A DNA stretch of 64,000 nt from positions 4,525,041 through 4,589,040 of the forward strand of contig NW_006921534.1 in NCBI RefSeq assembly GCF_000340215.1, given 5' to 3'. The notes under the pieces were generated by a model. It had not been told where the DNA came from, ran no database searches, and worked only from the letters and a program-made list of their open reading frames with translations. The translations under genes and the position numbers were made by a program. This DNA is from Pseudocercospora fijiensis CIRAD86 (Eukaryota; Ascomycota; Dothideomycetes; Mycosphaerellales; Mycosphaerellaceae). Shown here piece by piece: positions 11,045-23,069 of this stretch (positions within the stretch are counted from its first letter, which is position 1; the number at the start of each line of letters is the position of its first letter).

Positions 11045-11655
11045 CCTACGCAAGATCTACGAGGAGTTAGGCGGGCATATATAGGGCATGATTTGAGCGT
11101 GCTAGGCACGACTTCTTCTATTAGCGAGATCTATAAGGAGTTAGGCCGGGTATATATAGGGCATAATTTGAGCGTACTAGGTACGACTTCTTCTATTAGC
11201 GAGATCTATAAGGAGTTAGGCCGGGTATATATAGGGCATAATTTAAGCGTACTAAGCACGACTTCTTCTATTAGCGAGATCTATAAGGAGTTAGGCGGGC
11301 ATATACAGGGCATAATTTGAGCGTGCTAGGCACGACTTCTTCTATTAGCGAGATCTATAAGGAGTTAGGCCGGATATATGCAGGGCATGATTTAAGCGTG
11401 CTAGGTACGACTTCTTCTATTAGCGAGATCTATAAGGAGTTAGGCCGGGTATATATAGGGCATAATTTGAGCGTACTAAGCACGACTTCTTCTATTAGCG
11501 AGATCTATAAGGAGTTAGGCCGGGTATATACAGGGCATGATTTGAGCGTGCTAGGTACGACTTCTTCTATTAGCGAGATCTATAAGGAGTTAGGCCGGGT
11601 ATATACAGGGCATAATTTAAGCGTGCTAGGCACGACTTTCAGCAAGATCTATAAG
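11045..11655 (+). repeat. 75-bp coding-phase tandem repeat
   Basis: Eight units spaced exactly 75 bp apart, with starts near 11,092, 11,167, 11,242, 11,317, 11,392, 11,467, 11,542 and 11,617; the last is degenerate. Each unit translates to a 25-residue module around SVLGTTSSISEIYKELGR. Because 75 is a multiple of three the frame stays open across most of the array (11,093-11,320 and 11,317-11,673). No promoter, intron or flanking domain is evident, so whether it was ever a protein is uncertain. Confidence 0.9.
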
Positions 11656-13559
11656 GAGTCGAGTACTATATAGACAGTATTCGGGGCGAGGAAGAAGGAA
11701 AGAAAGAAAGGTATTAGCGGGAGCGGAGGCGGGAACGGAAGCGCGCAAGTAGCAGTACGACTGCCGCGGCCCGACGTTTCTAATAACAAACCCCTATATA
11801 CTTTTAGTATATCCTTACAATAGTTTGAAATCTATCTGCTATAGCTTTAATCTTAGATTAACTAGTTTTAAAAAGTATATATTAATTAAGCTACTCTATA
11901 CTAGCTATAATTTATTTAATTTTCCTATACCTAAACTTTAATATTTATAGAATTTCGTCCTATACTACGACTAGGCATACCTTAGGGCAGCCTATACCTA
12001 GAATATAGTACTAGTATACTACTATATTATAATAGCTATTTTATAGTACTATTATAAGCGCTTCTATAAACTTCTATACTACCTTTAAATGGCTATTACT
12101 AAGTAATATCGACTAGCTTAGAAGAGGGCTAATTTAGGTCTTCTAAACTAGATACGATATTAGCTACAACTTAATAACTAACTCCCCGATATATACTACT
12201 ACTTCTAATAACTAGTTCTTCTATTAGAAGTAGTAGTACTAGCTATATCGCTATACCTAGTATAACTATATAATTAAGAGATTCTAGGCGATAGTATAAC
12301 CGCGAAGTAGGTAGATTGCTATACTAACTGTTTCTTCGACCCTAAAGGCTTTAGTAGTAATATTAGCTCGACGAAGACTTATAGCGAGTAGCTTATAGAT
12401 AGTAATAATCCTATTAAAGATAGTAATAACGAGAAAGTTAGTAGTATTACTAGTACTATACTAAAGGACCGCTATCTTCTAATTTATAGTCTTACTAGGA
12501 ATATTACTTATAACTACTATTAGAAGGCTAGGAGGGCGGAAATATTAGTACTAGCGTGCCTATTATTAGCCTATCGAGACGATATTACTAGATAGTATTA
12601 TACTAGATATTACTAGCCTATCGAGACGATACTACTAGGTAGTATTATACTAGATATATACGCCTATTAGCGATAGTATAGGTATTATAGTATCTCTAGT
12701 ATTATTAGTAGCGATATAAAGATAGTATCTTATTTGCTATATAGTAGGCGTAGGTTAATCTAGGTATAGGCGTATTACTATCGATTAGTAGTCGCATTTA
12801 AGAGATAGTCTACCTATAGTAATAACCTTACTATCTATAACGACCGCCGCTAGTAAGGGGCCTATTTACGCTAGACGTAGCGACCTAACGTATAATAGAG
12901 TATATAGCGACTAGTCTCTATACTAATTAGTATAGAAATAGTTACTATTATTCTCCGCTATCGCTTAAGGTACCTCTACTATCGCAATTTAAGCCTATAT
13001 AGGTTACTAACTTAGTACTTTAGAATACGTACGACGTAGACGACGGCACTTTTAATATAGTATATATTCCTTAGACGATAGTAGTTTAATAGACGTTATA
13101 TACTAAGTCTTTTACTAATAGCGCCTTCTATTTACGCCTACTATACTAAGCGGTCTTTACTATTTAATAGTCGTCGCGAATGTGCCTATACCGTAGCTAT
13201 TAGACCTACGATAATATATACTATAGTAGTCGCTGCTAATCGATATATTATAACCTAGTAACTAGTAAGTAGGCGTATTTACTAACGACCGGCGATTCTT
13301 ACTAGAAGACTGCGGCGGCTGTTTAATAGTAGGACTTTTAGTAGTAATCTAAAAATAGAGGCAATAGCGGCGGCGGCAATAGACAATAAGGCAAGCGCAA
13401 GTAGATATACCTCGGATAATTACACCAAACTAAGTAGAATAGTAATTAGACTTCGTATACTCCGCCGCTAGCAGTATTACTAGGTACGAATCTCTAAACT
13501 AATCCTTCGGAGGATTATAACCGCAACTACCGACAATAACTTCTACGCCGTTTGCGAGC
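11656..13559. other. RIPed region, possible retroelement gag relic
   Basis: Strongly degraded DNA between the 75-bp array and copy B. Around 13,190-13,400 one frame gives a Gln-rich, Gly/Asn-rich basic tail that resembles the end of a retrotransposon Gag, but no reverse transcriptase or integrase motif was found. The assignment is weak. Confidence 0.3.
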
Positions 13560-16500
13560 TAGAGGAGATTAACGAGACGTCGTTTAATCCGTAGCTATTA
13601 GCTCGCGCAGGACATCGCTAAGCTCCGAGAGCAAGTTAGAGCCTACGGATAGCACATTCCTAGTGCTAGTTAGTACCTACTTATAGAAACAGAACTCGCG
13701 TAATAGATCGACAGTAGAATTTAGTTAGTACGTTACGACGATCTAAAGGATAAGTTCGCGAGCCTTAAATACCTTAAGGAGTTACTTTCGAAAGCTACTA
13801 CAAAGTTACGTACGTTATAGACGGGAAGTATACGTACTAGCGGAAAGAAGGTTAGTAGTATATAGTAGTTAGCATACCGCTTACTAATATACGGAAGACT
13901 AGGCCTACTGCCGACGTATAGAGCAATACGCTACCTCTATCTACCGAACTAAAGCAACGAGCTTAAGAGTTAGAACCTTCCTAGCCTACTTAGTTACGTA
14001 GTATAAACTTCGGCGTACCTATTCGTAAGAATGTTAGTGCTACGGTAGCAGAAGAATACCTAGAATAGTATAGCTTCGATACCGAGGAAGAGGAAGAGGA
14101 AGAGTAGGAGCCGAGGCCGTCGACAAAATAGTAGGCGCCGAGACCGTCTAGAATAGAGTAGGCGCTAAGACCGGCGAGAAAAGAGTAGCTTCCTCTCTAG
14201 TAGTCGAAGCGCTACTAAAATTTAGAGCACTCCTAAGACGTTACTACTCCTTAAGACTTATTAGCTCCTCGATATTCGTAGCTTCCTCGACGTTTAGTAG
14301 CTAGTTAAGACTTTAATGCTCGTTAAGATTTGCTAGCTCCTCTAGACTTTAATGCTAGTTAAGACTTTAATGCTAGTTAAGATTTGCTAGCTCCTCTAGA
14401 CTTTGATACTAGTTAAGACTTTAATGCCGGTTAAGATTTGCTAGCTCCTCTAGACTTTAATGCTAGTTAAGACTTTAATGCCGGTTAAGATTTACTAGCT
14501 CCTCTAGGCTTTAATGCTAGTTAAGACTTTAATGCCGGTTAAGATTTGCTAGCTCCTCTAGGCTTTAATGCTCCTCTAGACTTTGATACTAGTTAAGACT
14601 TTAATGCTCGTTAAGATCCTAATACTCCTTAAGGCAGTACGTTAGCTGCTTACTATACAATATCTAGAGAGCGAGATAGCCCCTCTTAGATTACCTATAC
14701 ACTAAGTCCTTATAATAACAGACGCCGCGATATTAGCATATATAGTAGAGACTCTCTAGTATCTGCTTACGGTTAGTAGCCGAAGCGATTGCTAGACGAT
14801 ACGGAGCCCGTCTCTCTACCTCGACCTAATATAGAGTTATATCGGGGCTCCGATATAGCCTATCTAACAACAAAACGTGAACCCGCTATAGCTCTTATAT
14901 ATACGATTATCGATATCTTAGAGCGATGCAAGGACAAGCACGTATAGCTTAGCGAGCTTACGAGGCTCTTAAAGTGCAACTATACCGCCTAATTCTCGCT
15001 ATCGAATTTTACATCCGCTATAAGAGTACTCCGAAGGTACGGGAGAGTAAGAACAACGAGAGAGGATCTTATCTATCTTACGGGAGTTGCTCTAGTTGCT
15101 AATAATAGCCCAGAATCTACGACTCCTAAGCTACTCTAAGATACGCATACCGCTAATATTAACGCCGAGCAAACTAGCAGCAGACTACGAGCTAGCATAA
15201 CAGGTCGAAATAATAACTAGCCTTATATGCTGCGCTAGGTATAGTAGCAATCTTATATAGATATACGAGGTACGAAACGCGATACAGAGATTTAGGGCGA
15301 ATTGTAGACACCTCCTAGAAAGAGGCAGAGGAGATTTGTAATATACGAGACACAGAGCCTATTAACACTTCTACCTAATATCCTAGGCATTATAGCCTCG
15401 TCTAACTATAGCACCTTGCTAGAGATTCTATAGAGCTCGCTAGATTAGATCTAGGAAACCCCGCCGTAGAAGCTAATACGAAAACCTACGGTAAAACCCT
15501 CTTAACCTACTTATAGAACATCTGCTATAGCTAGCAATATACTAAATGTGCCGACGAGCGTGCCTATCGCTCCTAGTCGTAATCGCACTACTATAGGCGG
15601 GCGTTAGTCTACTTAAGCATTATCCGATATAGTCGCTTAAGTACTCGCTCGGGCATTAATTGCACCTACGTAAGCTTATCGCTCTAATCTAAAGGCGTAT
15701 ACCAATTAGGCTAAGGGGGATAGTGTCGCTACAATTACTACACCTACGGAACATTCTCTATAGTACGAGCGACGTAAGCACATTAATATATTAGCGCTAC
15801 GCGAGATATCCGTAGAAGACTTCGCAATAATAACTAACACACCGAAGTGTATAATATAGATATTCTTATAAGACATCGTATAATAGCGCTATAGAAGCTT
15901 TACCTAGTAATACTTTACCAATCTAGGCCTTAATCTGCAATAGCGTAGAGAGTATGCGATTATAGAGGCCGACTTCGAAAAGATCCAAACCTTCTGTTAC
16001 GAATTTGGCTGTATGCTACTACTTAAGAGGGACGGGATAGCCGCTAAGCAGACTATAGGCAATAGATTAGTCTTCTCGCTATATAACTTCTATATATAGC
16101 CCCTCGACCTAAAATGCATTTGTAGCGGGTTTTACTCGCTAACCGCTCTAATAGCTAAGGTAATATAGATAGGGCTGTCCCTATATACAGCTAATGAAGT
16201 CTAGGATTATTATAAGCAATTATACCTATATAGGAACAATTGTTGTAGGAATCCATTCTACATTATAAGAGAGAGTTACAGCGAAAATCTAGATCGGAAG
16301 TACTATTATAATAGAAAGGGTCGCTCTCGTAAAGGAAAGGACTATCGCTATAACCCTCCCTATCTAGATCCATTATAGACAGGAGTTACAGGAGATACTA
16401 AATACAATAAAGCCCGTACGTAGATAAACCTTCTTATTATATAGCGTAGACTAGACTATCTCGAGTGCCGAGAGGAGGGCTACGACTTTAAAGGAGATCG

Positions 16501-16738
16501 GCTAGCATTTATTAGACATATAGTTCTTAATTACATTGTATCGGATGAAAGAGCAATCTATAATCGCAAAGCATTGTTTTGCGACAAAGGATGTAGTGCC
16601 GACCTTATACGATTATCTACCGGGCAATTAAGGAAGCACCGTACTATAAGAACTACTACTATAGCGAGAGATAGATATATAAAACATCGAGAGACTAGTT
16701 GCGATATAGACTTAGTGTTTAGAATAGGTAAGGAGTAA
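13560..16738 (+). pseudogene. ORF1 relic, copy B
   Basis: This corresponds to the ORF1 relic of copy A from about 13,781 onward. A coiled-coil-like stretch lies near 13,600-13,830, but the basic region seen in copy A is not recognisable, so the N-termini differ. The last 98 codons, 16,445 to the TAA at 16,736-16,738, are open and align residue by residue with copy A, including GDRLAFIRHIVLNY and LRKH. One Cys of the first CREEGC pair is Tyr here, consistent with RIP of TGC to TAC. The product is unknown and the copy is non-functional. Confidence 0.5.
14225..14640. repeat. Imperfect tandem array in copy B ORF1
   Basis: This is the counterpart of the array at 1,550-1,985, built from the same GTTAAGACTTTAATGC and GCTAGCTCCTC modules but with a different number and order of units. 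The two copies have therefore diverged by unit gain and loss. Confidence 0.7.
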
Positions 16739-17049
16739 CATCAAAGGTCTGAAATACTTGTAGCTATAGTTAGCATTTATTCGTAATAGTTCTTAGTAGT
16801 ATAAGGGACGGTATTAAATAAGAGGTAGGGAGCAGCTAGCTACTATAGATTACAGTCCTACTAGCGCGTATATGCAATGCGAACCCCTATTACTAAGCAA
16901 ACGGTTTCGTAGCGGCTTTACTTACGTAGATGCTAAATTAACGAAAGCTTACCTCGCTAATTTAGAAACTTAAAACAATACCGGGTCGCTACAACCGCGA
17001 CAACTATACCTTCGCTTTAACAACCGTATACTACGGCCGCCGCTACTAT

Positions 17050-19040
17050 AGCGGAGCCCGCTGCGACGCCGCTACTACTAGCTCTAACACCTTAGCGCCG
17101 TTACTTTATAGAGGACGAAATCGACACACTCGTTATATAGTTATTTGTTCCTAATAACGACGCGCTACCCGCAAATCATTCCGACTATATAGTAGGAAAT
17201 AGCATAGCAAAGCGTTACGTCTACGATTAGTAGGGTCTCCCGGACGGGAGCCTAAAAGGGGACAAATAGAAAATTCTTAATCGCTATATAAGAAATTAGG
17301 GCCCTTAGAAGGATAATAACAATAAGAAGGAGCAGCATCGCGCCGCTATAGAATTTTGCCTCCGCTACCTAAGCAGCGCTATTAGTCTAGGTATATCGGA
17401 CTCTAAGATCCGTAAAGGGTAGTCTGTCTTTATTAAGCAATAATAGACTAATAAAGATACGCCTAAGCGCGAGCCTAGTTAAACACCTACGCTATTATCT
17501 AGCCGCCGCCTAAGACCTATACTATTATTAGCGAGCTTATTAAAGACAACATCAAATAACAAGGCGGCGAGTAAAGTCCTTCTAATAAAAGCAAACCCTA
17601 GCGGCGGGGATATAAATAGCGTCTAGGATTAGGGTAGTCGAGACTTTACTACTAGTCGAAAATTACAAACATAGTAGCCGGGATCTACATTCCCTACATC
17701 TACTAGAAGACTCTAGACGCCCTAGGCTAGGAATACCTATACTATTACGCTAGCTGTAGTCGATCGGTTAGACATAGTGCTTATCGCATAGCTATTTGGC
17801 TAACTATTTTCGATACTATAGGTAGGATATCTTAGGTAAGCGCCCTCTACGACTCTAAAGAAATTTGTTTATAAAGGTGATTATCGATTGTTATACCTAG
17901 ATTTGTCGTATAACCTCCTAGAGGATTAGTTAAGGTCTAAGTTTCATATTACTAACTAGTTAGACATCGTAATCGTAGTAGTAAACCTAGGGGAGGACGA
18001 TACGAATAAGATTACCGATAACGGTAAGTTCGAAGCTACCGTTACTAAATACAGCATAGCCGGTAGATACGGCGCCGCGGGTGTTGAAATACTGCTATTT
18101 ATCGGCTACTAACTAGAGCTACAAGAATACGAGCTAGATTTTGTCGAATAGGCAAACAAGAAATTCGATAATAAGGCTTGCGCGACATTTAGCCGAGACA
18201 TTAATAGGCATATCGAGAAGAAGCGGAAAACGAATGCGAGTAGTCCGATCGCTATAGCTGCTATAGCTTTAGTAGAGTCGGAAGACTTATAGCTAAGAGA
18301 GAAGCTGCTATTTAGCCTAGAGATACAGGAGCGTCGTTATAAGTAGCGCCGATAGCGGTTAGGTCTCTAATCTAGCGAACTCTTACGTAGCGCCGCATTT
18401 AGTATCCCTCTATTATCGAGGGTATCGACACTGTCGCCTAACGATAAGCGCTCTATTCTATTCGATAGAGCTCTACCGAAGGTTATTAAGCTTAGAGATC
18501 TTGAGTTACTGCCTGCCCCTACGCCGGTATCTTTATAGCAGGCTTAAGGTTCTAGACTTAATATAAACAGTTATACGTCGACTATAACTACTACCGCGCC
18601 GAATGCTCTAGCCGTACCCTCTACGCCTTAAGAGAATGCTTAAGAGAATGCTTAAGAGAATGCTTAAGAGAATCCTTAAGAGAATCCTTAAGAGAATGCT
18701 TAACAGAATCCTTAAGAGAATGCTTAATAGAATCCTAAAGAGAATACTTAAGGTTCTAGACTTAAGGAAAATAGTTAAGAGAATGCTTAAGAGAATGCTT
18801 AAGAGAATGCTTAAGAGAATGCTTAAGAGAATGCTTAAGGTTCTAGAGTTAAGGAAAATAGTTAAGAGAATGCTTAAGAGAATGCTTAAGAGAATGCTTA
18901 AGGTTCTAGACTTAAGGAAAATAGTTAAGAGTCGACTATAGACACTACCGCGCCGGGAGCTTTGCCTAGGATCGTTACTCCCCGAGAAAGTTATCTATAT
19001 CCTTTAGGTTCTTAGCGTTCTATAGATAACATATCGATGT
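17050..19040 (+). pseudogene. ORF2 relic, copy B (ends in QENA repeats)
   Basis: One frame can be followed from about 17,900 through the tandem array to about 19,000, with only TAG/TAA stops. It contains the same VNLGEDDTNKITDNGKFEA and TFSRDINRHIEKKRK stretches as copy A, then a Ser/Thr/Pro-rich linker, then the QENA repeats. The agreement of two independent copies shows that ORF2 was coding. Function is unknown. The region before 17,900 is harder to read and its start is not defined. Confidence 0.45.
18626..18930 (+). repeat. 12-bp QENA-encoding array, copy B
   Basis: This is the same 12-bp unit as in copy A, broken three times by a longer module containing GGTTCTAGA and AAGGAAAATAGT. The reading frame is kept throughout, which supports a coding origin. 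Confidence 0.8.
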
Positions 19041-21790
19041 AACTATATAGATCGAGTAAAGGTCTTAATAATAGTCTAACGAGAAACGGAAGAGGGTTAG
19101 ATACTAGTAAACGTATACGAGATCCTTATGCTCGTACTAGGCCGCTCGACTCTAATACTAACTCGGAGCCTATAAGGAATAGCAGGACTGCTAGACGCGC
19201 TTAGCCTATAGTTAATATAGATACGTATACTCCGGAGCCGGACGACCTAGAGGAGTAGATAGAGGCGACCCCTTATATTCTAAGTTAGACCTATAAAGAG
19301 CTCCTCGACCGTATTAAGCAAACCTAGGCAGGGGATCTTAACTAGAGTTATACTGCCGAGCTAGAGCAGATAACGTACGAGTACGTTAAACGCATCTGCC
19401 TCTGTCTACGTCTGTCGCCTAAACTTTTCGTAGATCCCGAAACACCTATCGCCCTACCGGGCTTTAAGACAAAGCTATACGCCTACTAAGTATTCGGAGC
19501 TGCTTAGCTTATATTCTACCGACCGTAGTATACTCGAGAAGCCGGAGGAATCTTAGGCGACATTATAGGTCTCGGTAAAACTATAGAGCAACTTTTAATC
19601 TTCGTTTTTTATAAGCAGATTACCGATATACTTAAAGACTACGCTAAAAACAGAGATAATCTAGAGAAACACCTTCTACGGGGTACGGAAAATTCGAAAT
19701 ACCTATCTGCGAATAAGTTTTCTGTCCCCTATAGATATAAGTAGCGCGACCTATAGCGTAGTTTTAGGCTTCGTAAGGGCATTATAATTCTGTGCCTAAC
19801 TACCGGTTTAAAACCCGATACTATAAAGAAATTCCTAGCTTATACGGACTTTAAGGAGCTAGGCATTAAACTATACAACTTCAACCCGCCTAATATAGAT
19901 AATACGAAAGAGGAAATAGATAGTATCAAGCTCTTTAAAAGGGGAGACGTAATGCGCTTTACGCCTAATCGCGTTGCGACTCCTAAAGTAGACAAGTACC
20001 GGAAGGGAGTTAACTATCCGGGCTCTACGCAAAATCCAATTATTACTAAGGCGCCCCTCGGTCTATATAAGAAGCTCGTATTCGTGCTAAAGGGTCGTTT
20101 CTACGTATTCTACGAGAACTGGAATTTCTCTATCTCGACCGTATAGTTTAGGAGGACCTAAGAGGGCAGGCCTTACGCAAATAGCTCGACTAATTTTAAA
20201 ACCGCGGCCTATAACACTCTACTAGTTAGAGCTATCGTAGTAGACGAGGCTAACGAGGAGTATAGAATATATACGAATAGCATAAGTACGCTTCGCAAGC
20301 TAAGCGTAAACTATAATACGAAATGTACGGTATATTTCGTAATAGGCACCCTAATCGCTAGAACGTAGAAGCCGATAATTGAATAGTTTAGAGTCTTCGA
20401 CGCCTTAGCTCGCTATAATAACAGGGGGCGATCCGACCCTAACTACTAGAAGGACTTTAAAGCATAGAACGAGTTTAGAAGTAAGCCTCTAGGCGAGGGC
20501 TTTAAGAGGATAATCAATCGCTACGAGAAAGCTTTAGGCGGAGAGTATTAGAAAAAGGGTTCTATTAAGGAGCCTAAAATCCTAATAGCTAACTTACTTA
20601 TACTAGTGTTAAGGCACTTTCTTATACTACGGACATACAAATCGGTCTAGCCGTTTAACGCAACAAAGCCCGAATAGAAGATGCGACTATTAGATAATAC
20701 AGATAAGGAGCTAAAGAACATTAAGCTGCCTTAGGATATAATTAACGAATTGAATAATTAGGTAGAAAAGCTAAAGCGGAGCATTAACTAGAAGATCCGT
20801 TTAGGAAAGATTAACGCTAAGGCGGTTGCGTAGAGGCAGTTTTTCCTCGGCTCTTATAGGATACGAATTCGAACTACCCTATCGCCTCTACTATCTAAAG
20901 ATAAGCGCGGCCTTACCTTGCCGACTCGAATAACCGACTAGGTATAGAAGAACTGTAGCAAGGCCCTTAATAAGTTTATTAAGGCAAGGAACAATAATCT
21001 AGAGCGTAAAGGCTACGCGCCGGTATCTGCTAAGGAGTAGGAAATAGAATTTACTATAAAGGAGATTAAGTCTTTCGGCTAGCTTTTTAAGCCCGATATA
21101 GACCTATATACTTACTTCCTTAACGAGCTTATAGAAAGCCTACGTATTAAGGACATTATCGCGGAGCTTAAGAAGCAGACGGCTAATACCGTTAAAGATA
21201 ACAAGGGCCGTAAGGCCGTAGTAATAAGCTATTCTAACGTAGTAGCTTACACTATTAATCTAGTAAGCTCTGCCTTCGTAAATAAGAGCTAAAGCAATAT
21301 ACTAATACTTCTATCTAGGCGTATAAGAAGGCTAGTCTAAAGTCGTAGCTATTTAACTTAAGGGTGCCGAAGGACGCTAGCTAGCGATTATAACTAATCG
21401 TAGAGTTTAATCGGTCCTAGACGTCGGGCGTAGACATTCTCGTCTACTCTATAAGTATAGCTAAGCGTAGCTATAATATAGTCGAAGCGAACTTGTTGCT
21501 TATAGCCGACCTTAACTAGAACCTTATAGCGAGTAAATAGGCGAAGACGAGGGAGAATCGGGTAGGCTAGAAGCGTAAAGTAAGAATAGTTTAATACTAC
21601 TCCTATAGCGTATAGATCGAGCATTAGATGCTAGATAAAGAAGAGCTAGGTAATACGGCTCTAAGATCCTTCGATACGAAGGTTAATAAGATACGAGTAA
21701 AGAAGGCTATAGAGGAAGATTCTATTATGCTCGACGATTCGGATAAGGGCGGTGCGGGCTTCGTAGGAGACTAGGATAATAAGCTTTAGT
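19040..21790 (+). pseudogene. SNF2-family ATPase relic, copy B
   Basis: Motif I is GILGDIIGLGKTIEQL (GLGKT at 19,568-19,582), preceded by LPGFKTKLYAYQVFGAAQLI, which has the form of a SNF2 Q-motif region. A long stop-free piece (19,952-20,146) lies between the two lobes. Motif VI appears at 21,538-21,582: reading two TAG codons as Gln gives QAKTRENRVGQKRKV, the Q..R..R.GQ signature that couples ATP hydrolysis in SNF2 proteins. With both lobes identified, the family call is firm, though the subfamily is not. The relic runs to the edge of the RIP block. Confidence 0.7.
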
Positions 21791-23069
21791 CCAGAATAAT
21801 AACTCTAGGCGTCTTCAACACATCCTCCAAAACATGAAAATCCCGTACCAGATTTCTTTGTACAGTAGTGTAGAAGTGGCTCCAGACGTCTGGACCGAGT
21901 CAGATGGCATGCCGTCTTGGAAATGCCAAGACCTGCCCGGCCAACTGGGCCCATGGGGGACGAGAAGGCACAGGAAAGACCAGCAGTCATCGCACGTACG
22001 AGCGGCGTACGGAGTTTGTATAGGCCGCGCTCGAGAAGATACATCAGTGAGAAGAAAACGAAGCGTCTTCCTTCATCGCTCGAACTTTATTGGTGTCAAA
22101 AGATACATCGGAAACCAGCAGCGCCTCTCTCGCCGCCTTGCGCATCTACACCTTCTTCCTCCGCCTTTTCGACCTTCTTATTCTCTCGCTGTTGTATGAC
22201 TCTCGACATATCTCTGCGTCATCCGGTATATACTGACGAGCTGCTGAGCTTGGATACATGGATGAAGCGTACGCTGAAGCGGTGTTGCCGATCATGTCCG
22301 CCATAGCTGCGCAAGCTGGACGGTCTCTTGACGAGTGGTCGTGAAAACGAGTTCGCGACCCACGAGACGATGGTATGCGCAGAGACGGCCCCCATTGGCA
22401 GGCATCGGGAACATGGCAAAGAACAGCGTTACCTGGATAGAAGCAGCTACCGATGAGAAAAATGGCGGCAGGAAAGGAAGGCGCTTCCACAAATCTGCGA
22501 GAAAATCAGCAGGTGTTGGGCATACGCAGACTCAGAGCGAAGCTATCCATCAACAGATTGGCAGAGTCAGTCAGCTGTGCGTCTCTGCAGCACGTAACAA
22601 CGACCAAAGCGGTGACTGTGAATGTGTTGCTGCGGCAAAGTATAGAACTATCAATGGGCGAACTCTTGTAATCAGTATACCGTATTGCTCGGCAGCTGCA
22701 TGAGCAAGCCAACGAAGAAGGAAGAAGATTCGTTGCCAGGTTGAAATCGGTGCCTTGTGCCAAATTCGGCCTGTTGAGGAAGTTGAGAAGATACTCTACA
22801 TCACGATATCAGATCAGCAATGGAAGCAAGTGCGCCTAGACTATTGCAGGAAGCCGGCGCACGTGAATCGAATGTCAAAAGCCGACACAAGCCGACGGGG
22901 GAAGAGACATCATTCTACCGGCGCTGTCATCGTACAGCTCCGTGGCGTGTTGAATTGCGTTGGGGGCACGAGAGTTGAGATTTCTGTGGAAACTAATCCG
23001 CACCACAATCCCATTTACAACTCGGAAAGCACCATCTCCAGTCCGCACCCACCATCACCACACCTGACC
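21791..23069. other. Gene-free transition zone after the RIP block
   Basis: Composition is normal from here on. Several overlapping open frames exist on both strands (21,834-22,763), but none has recognisable domains or a clear splice pattern. I see no gene that I can support. Confidence 0.55.

Larger units (their letters stand above)
13781..21510 (+). repeat. Large direct repeat, copy B
   Basis: This is the second copy of the unit, with the same gene order as copy A: ORF1 relic, ORF2 relic with the QENA array, then SNF2 relic. Frames are easier to follow here; one frame runs from about 17,900 through the repeat array with only TAG/TAA interruptions. Past 21,510 the two copies diverge, and copy B alone continues into a clear SNF2 motif VI (21,538-21,582) and on to the edge of the RIP block. 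Upstream of 13,781 the copies also differ, so the flanks or the ORF1 N-termini are not shared. Confidence 0.85.
1..21790. repeat. RIP-mutated TpA-rich block
   Basis: The whole block shows the RIP signature: TpA is extremely common while CpA and TpG are nearly absent, yet CpG is kept, so this is not ordinary methyl-CpG decay. In bases 61-120, for example, I count 13 TpA, no CpA and no TpG. Reading frames are broken almost only by TAG and TAA, as expected when CAG, CAA and TGG are mutated. The block contains a large direct duplication, several minisatellites and one unmutated MITE. The switch to normal DNA near 21,790 takes fewer than 100 bases. No intact gene is visible in it. Confidence 0.9.

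Noticed and set aside
9031..11655. CRISPR-like direct repeats
   Set aside because: Units are contiguous, without unique spacers, in a eukaryotic genome. They are minisatellites.
11656..13559. LTR retrotransposon
   Set aside because: Only a weak Gag-like tail; no LTRs, reverse transcriptase or integrase motifs could be read.
21834..22763. Several overlapping frames of 60-120 codons
   Set aside because: They overlap each other on both strands without domains, typical of random open frames in balanced DNA.
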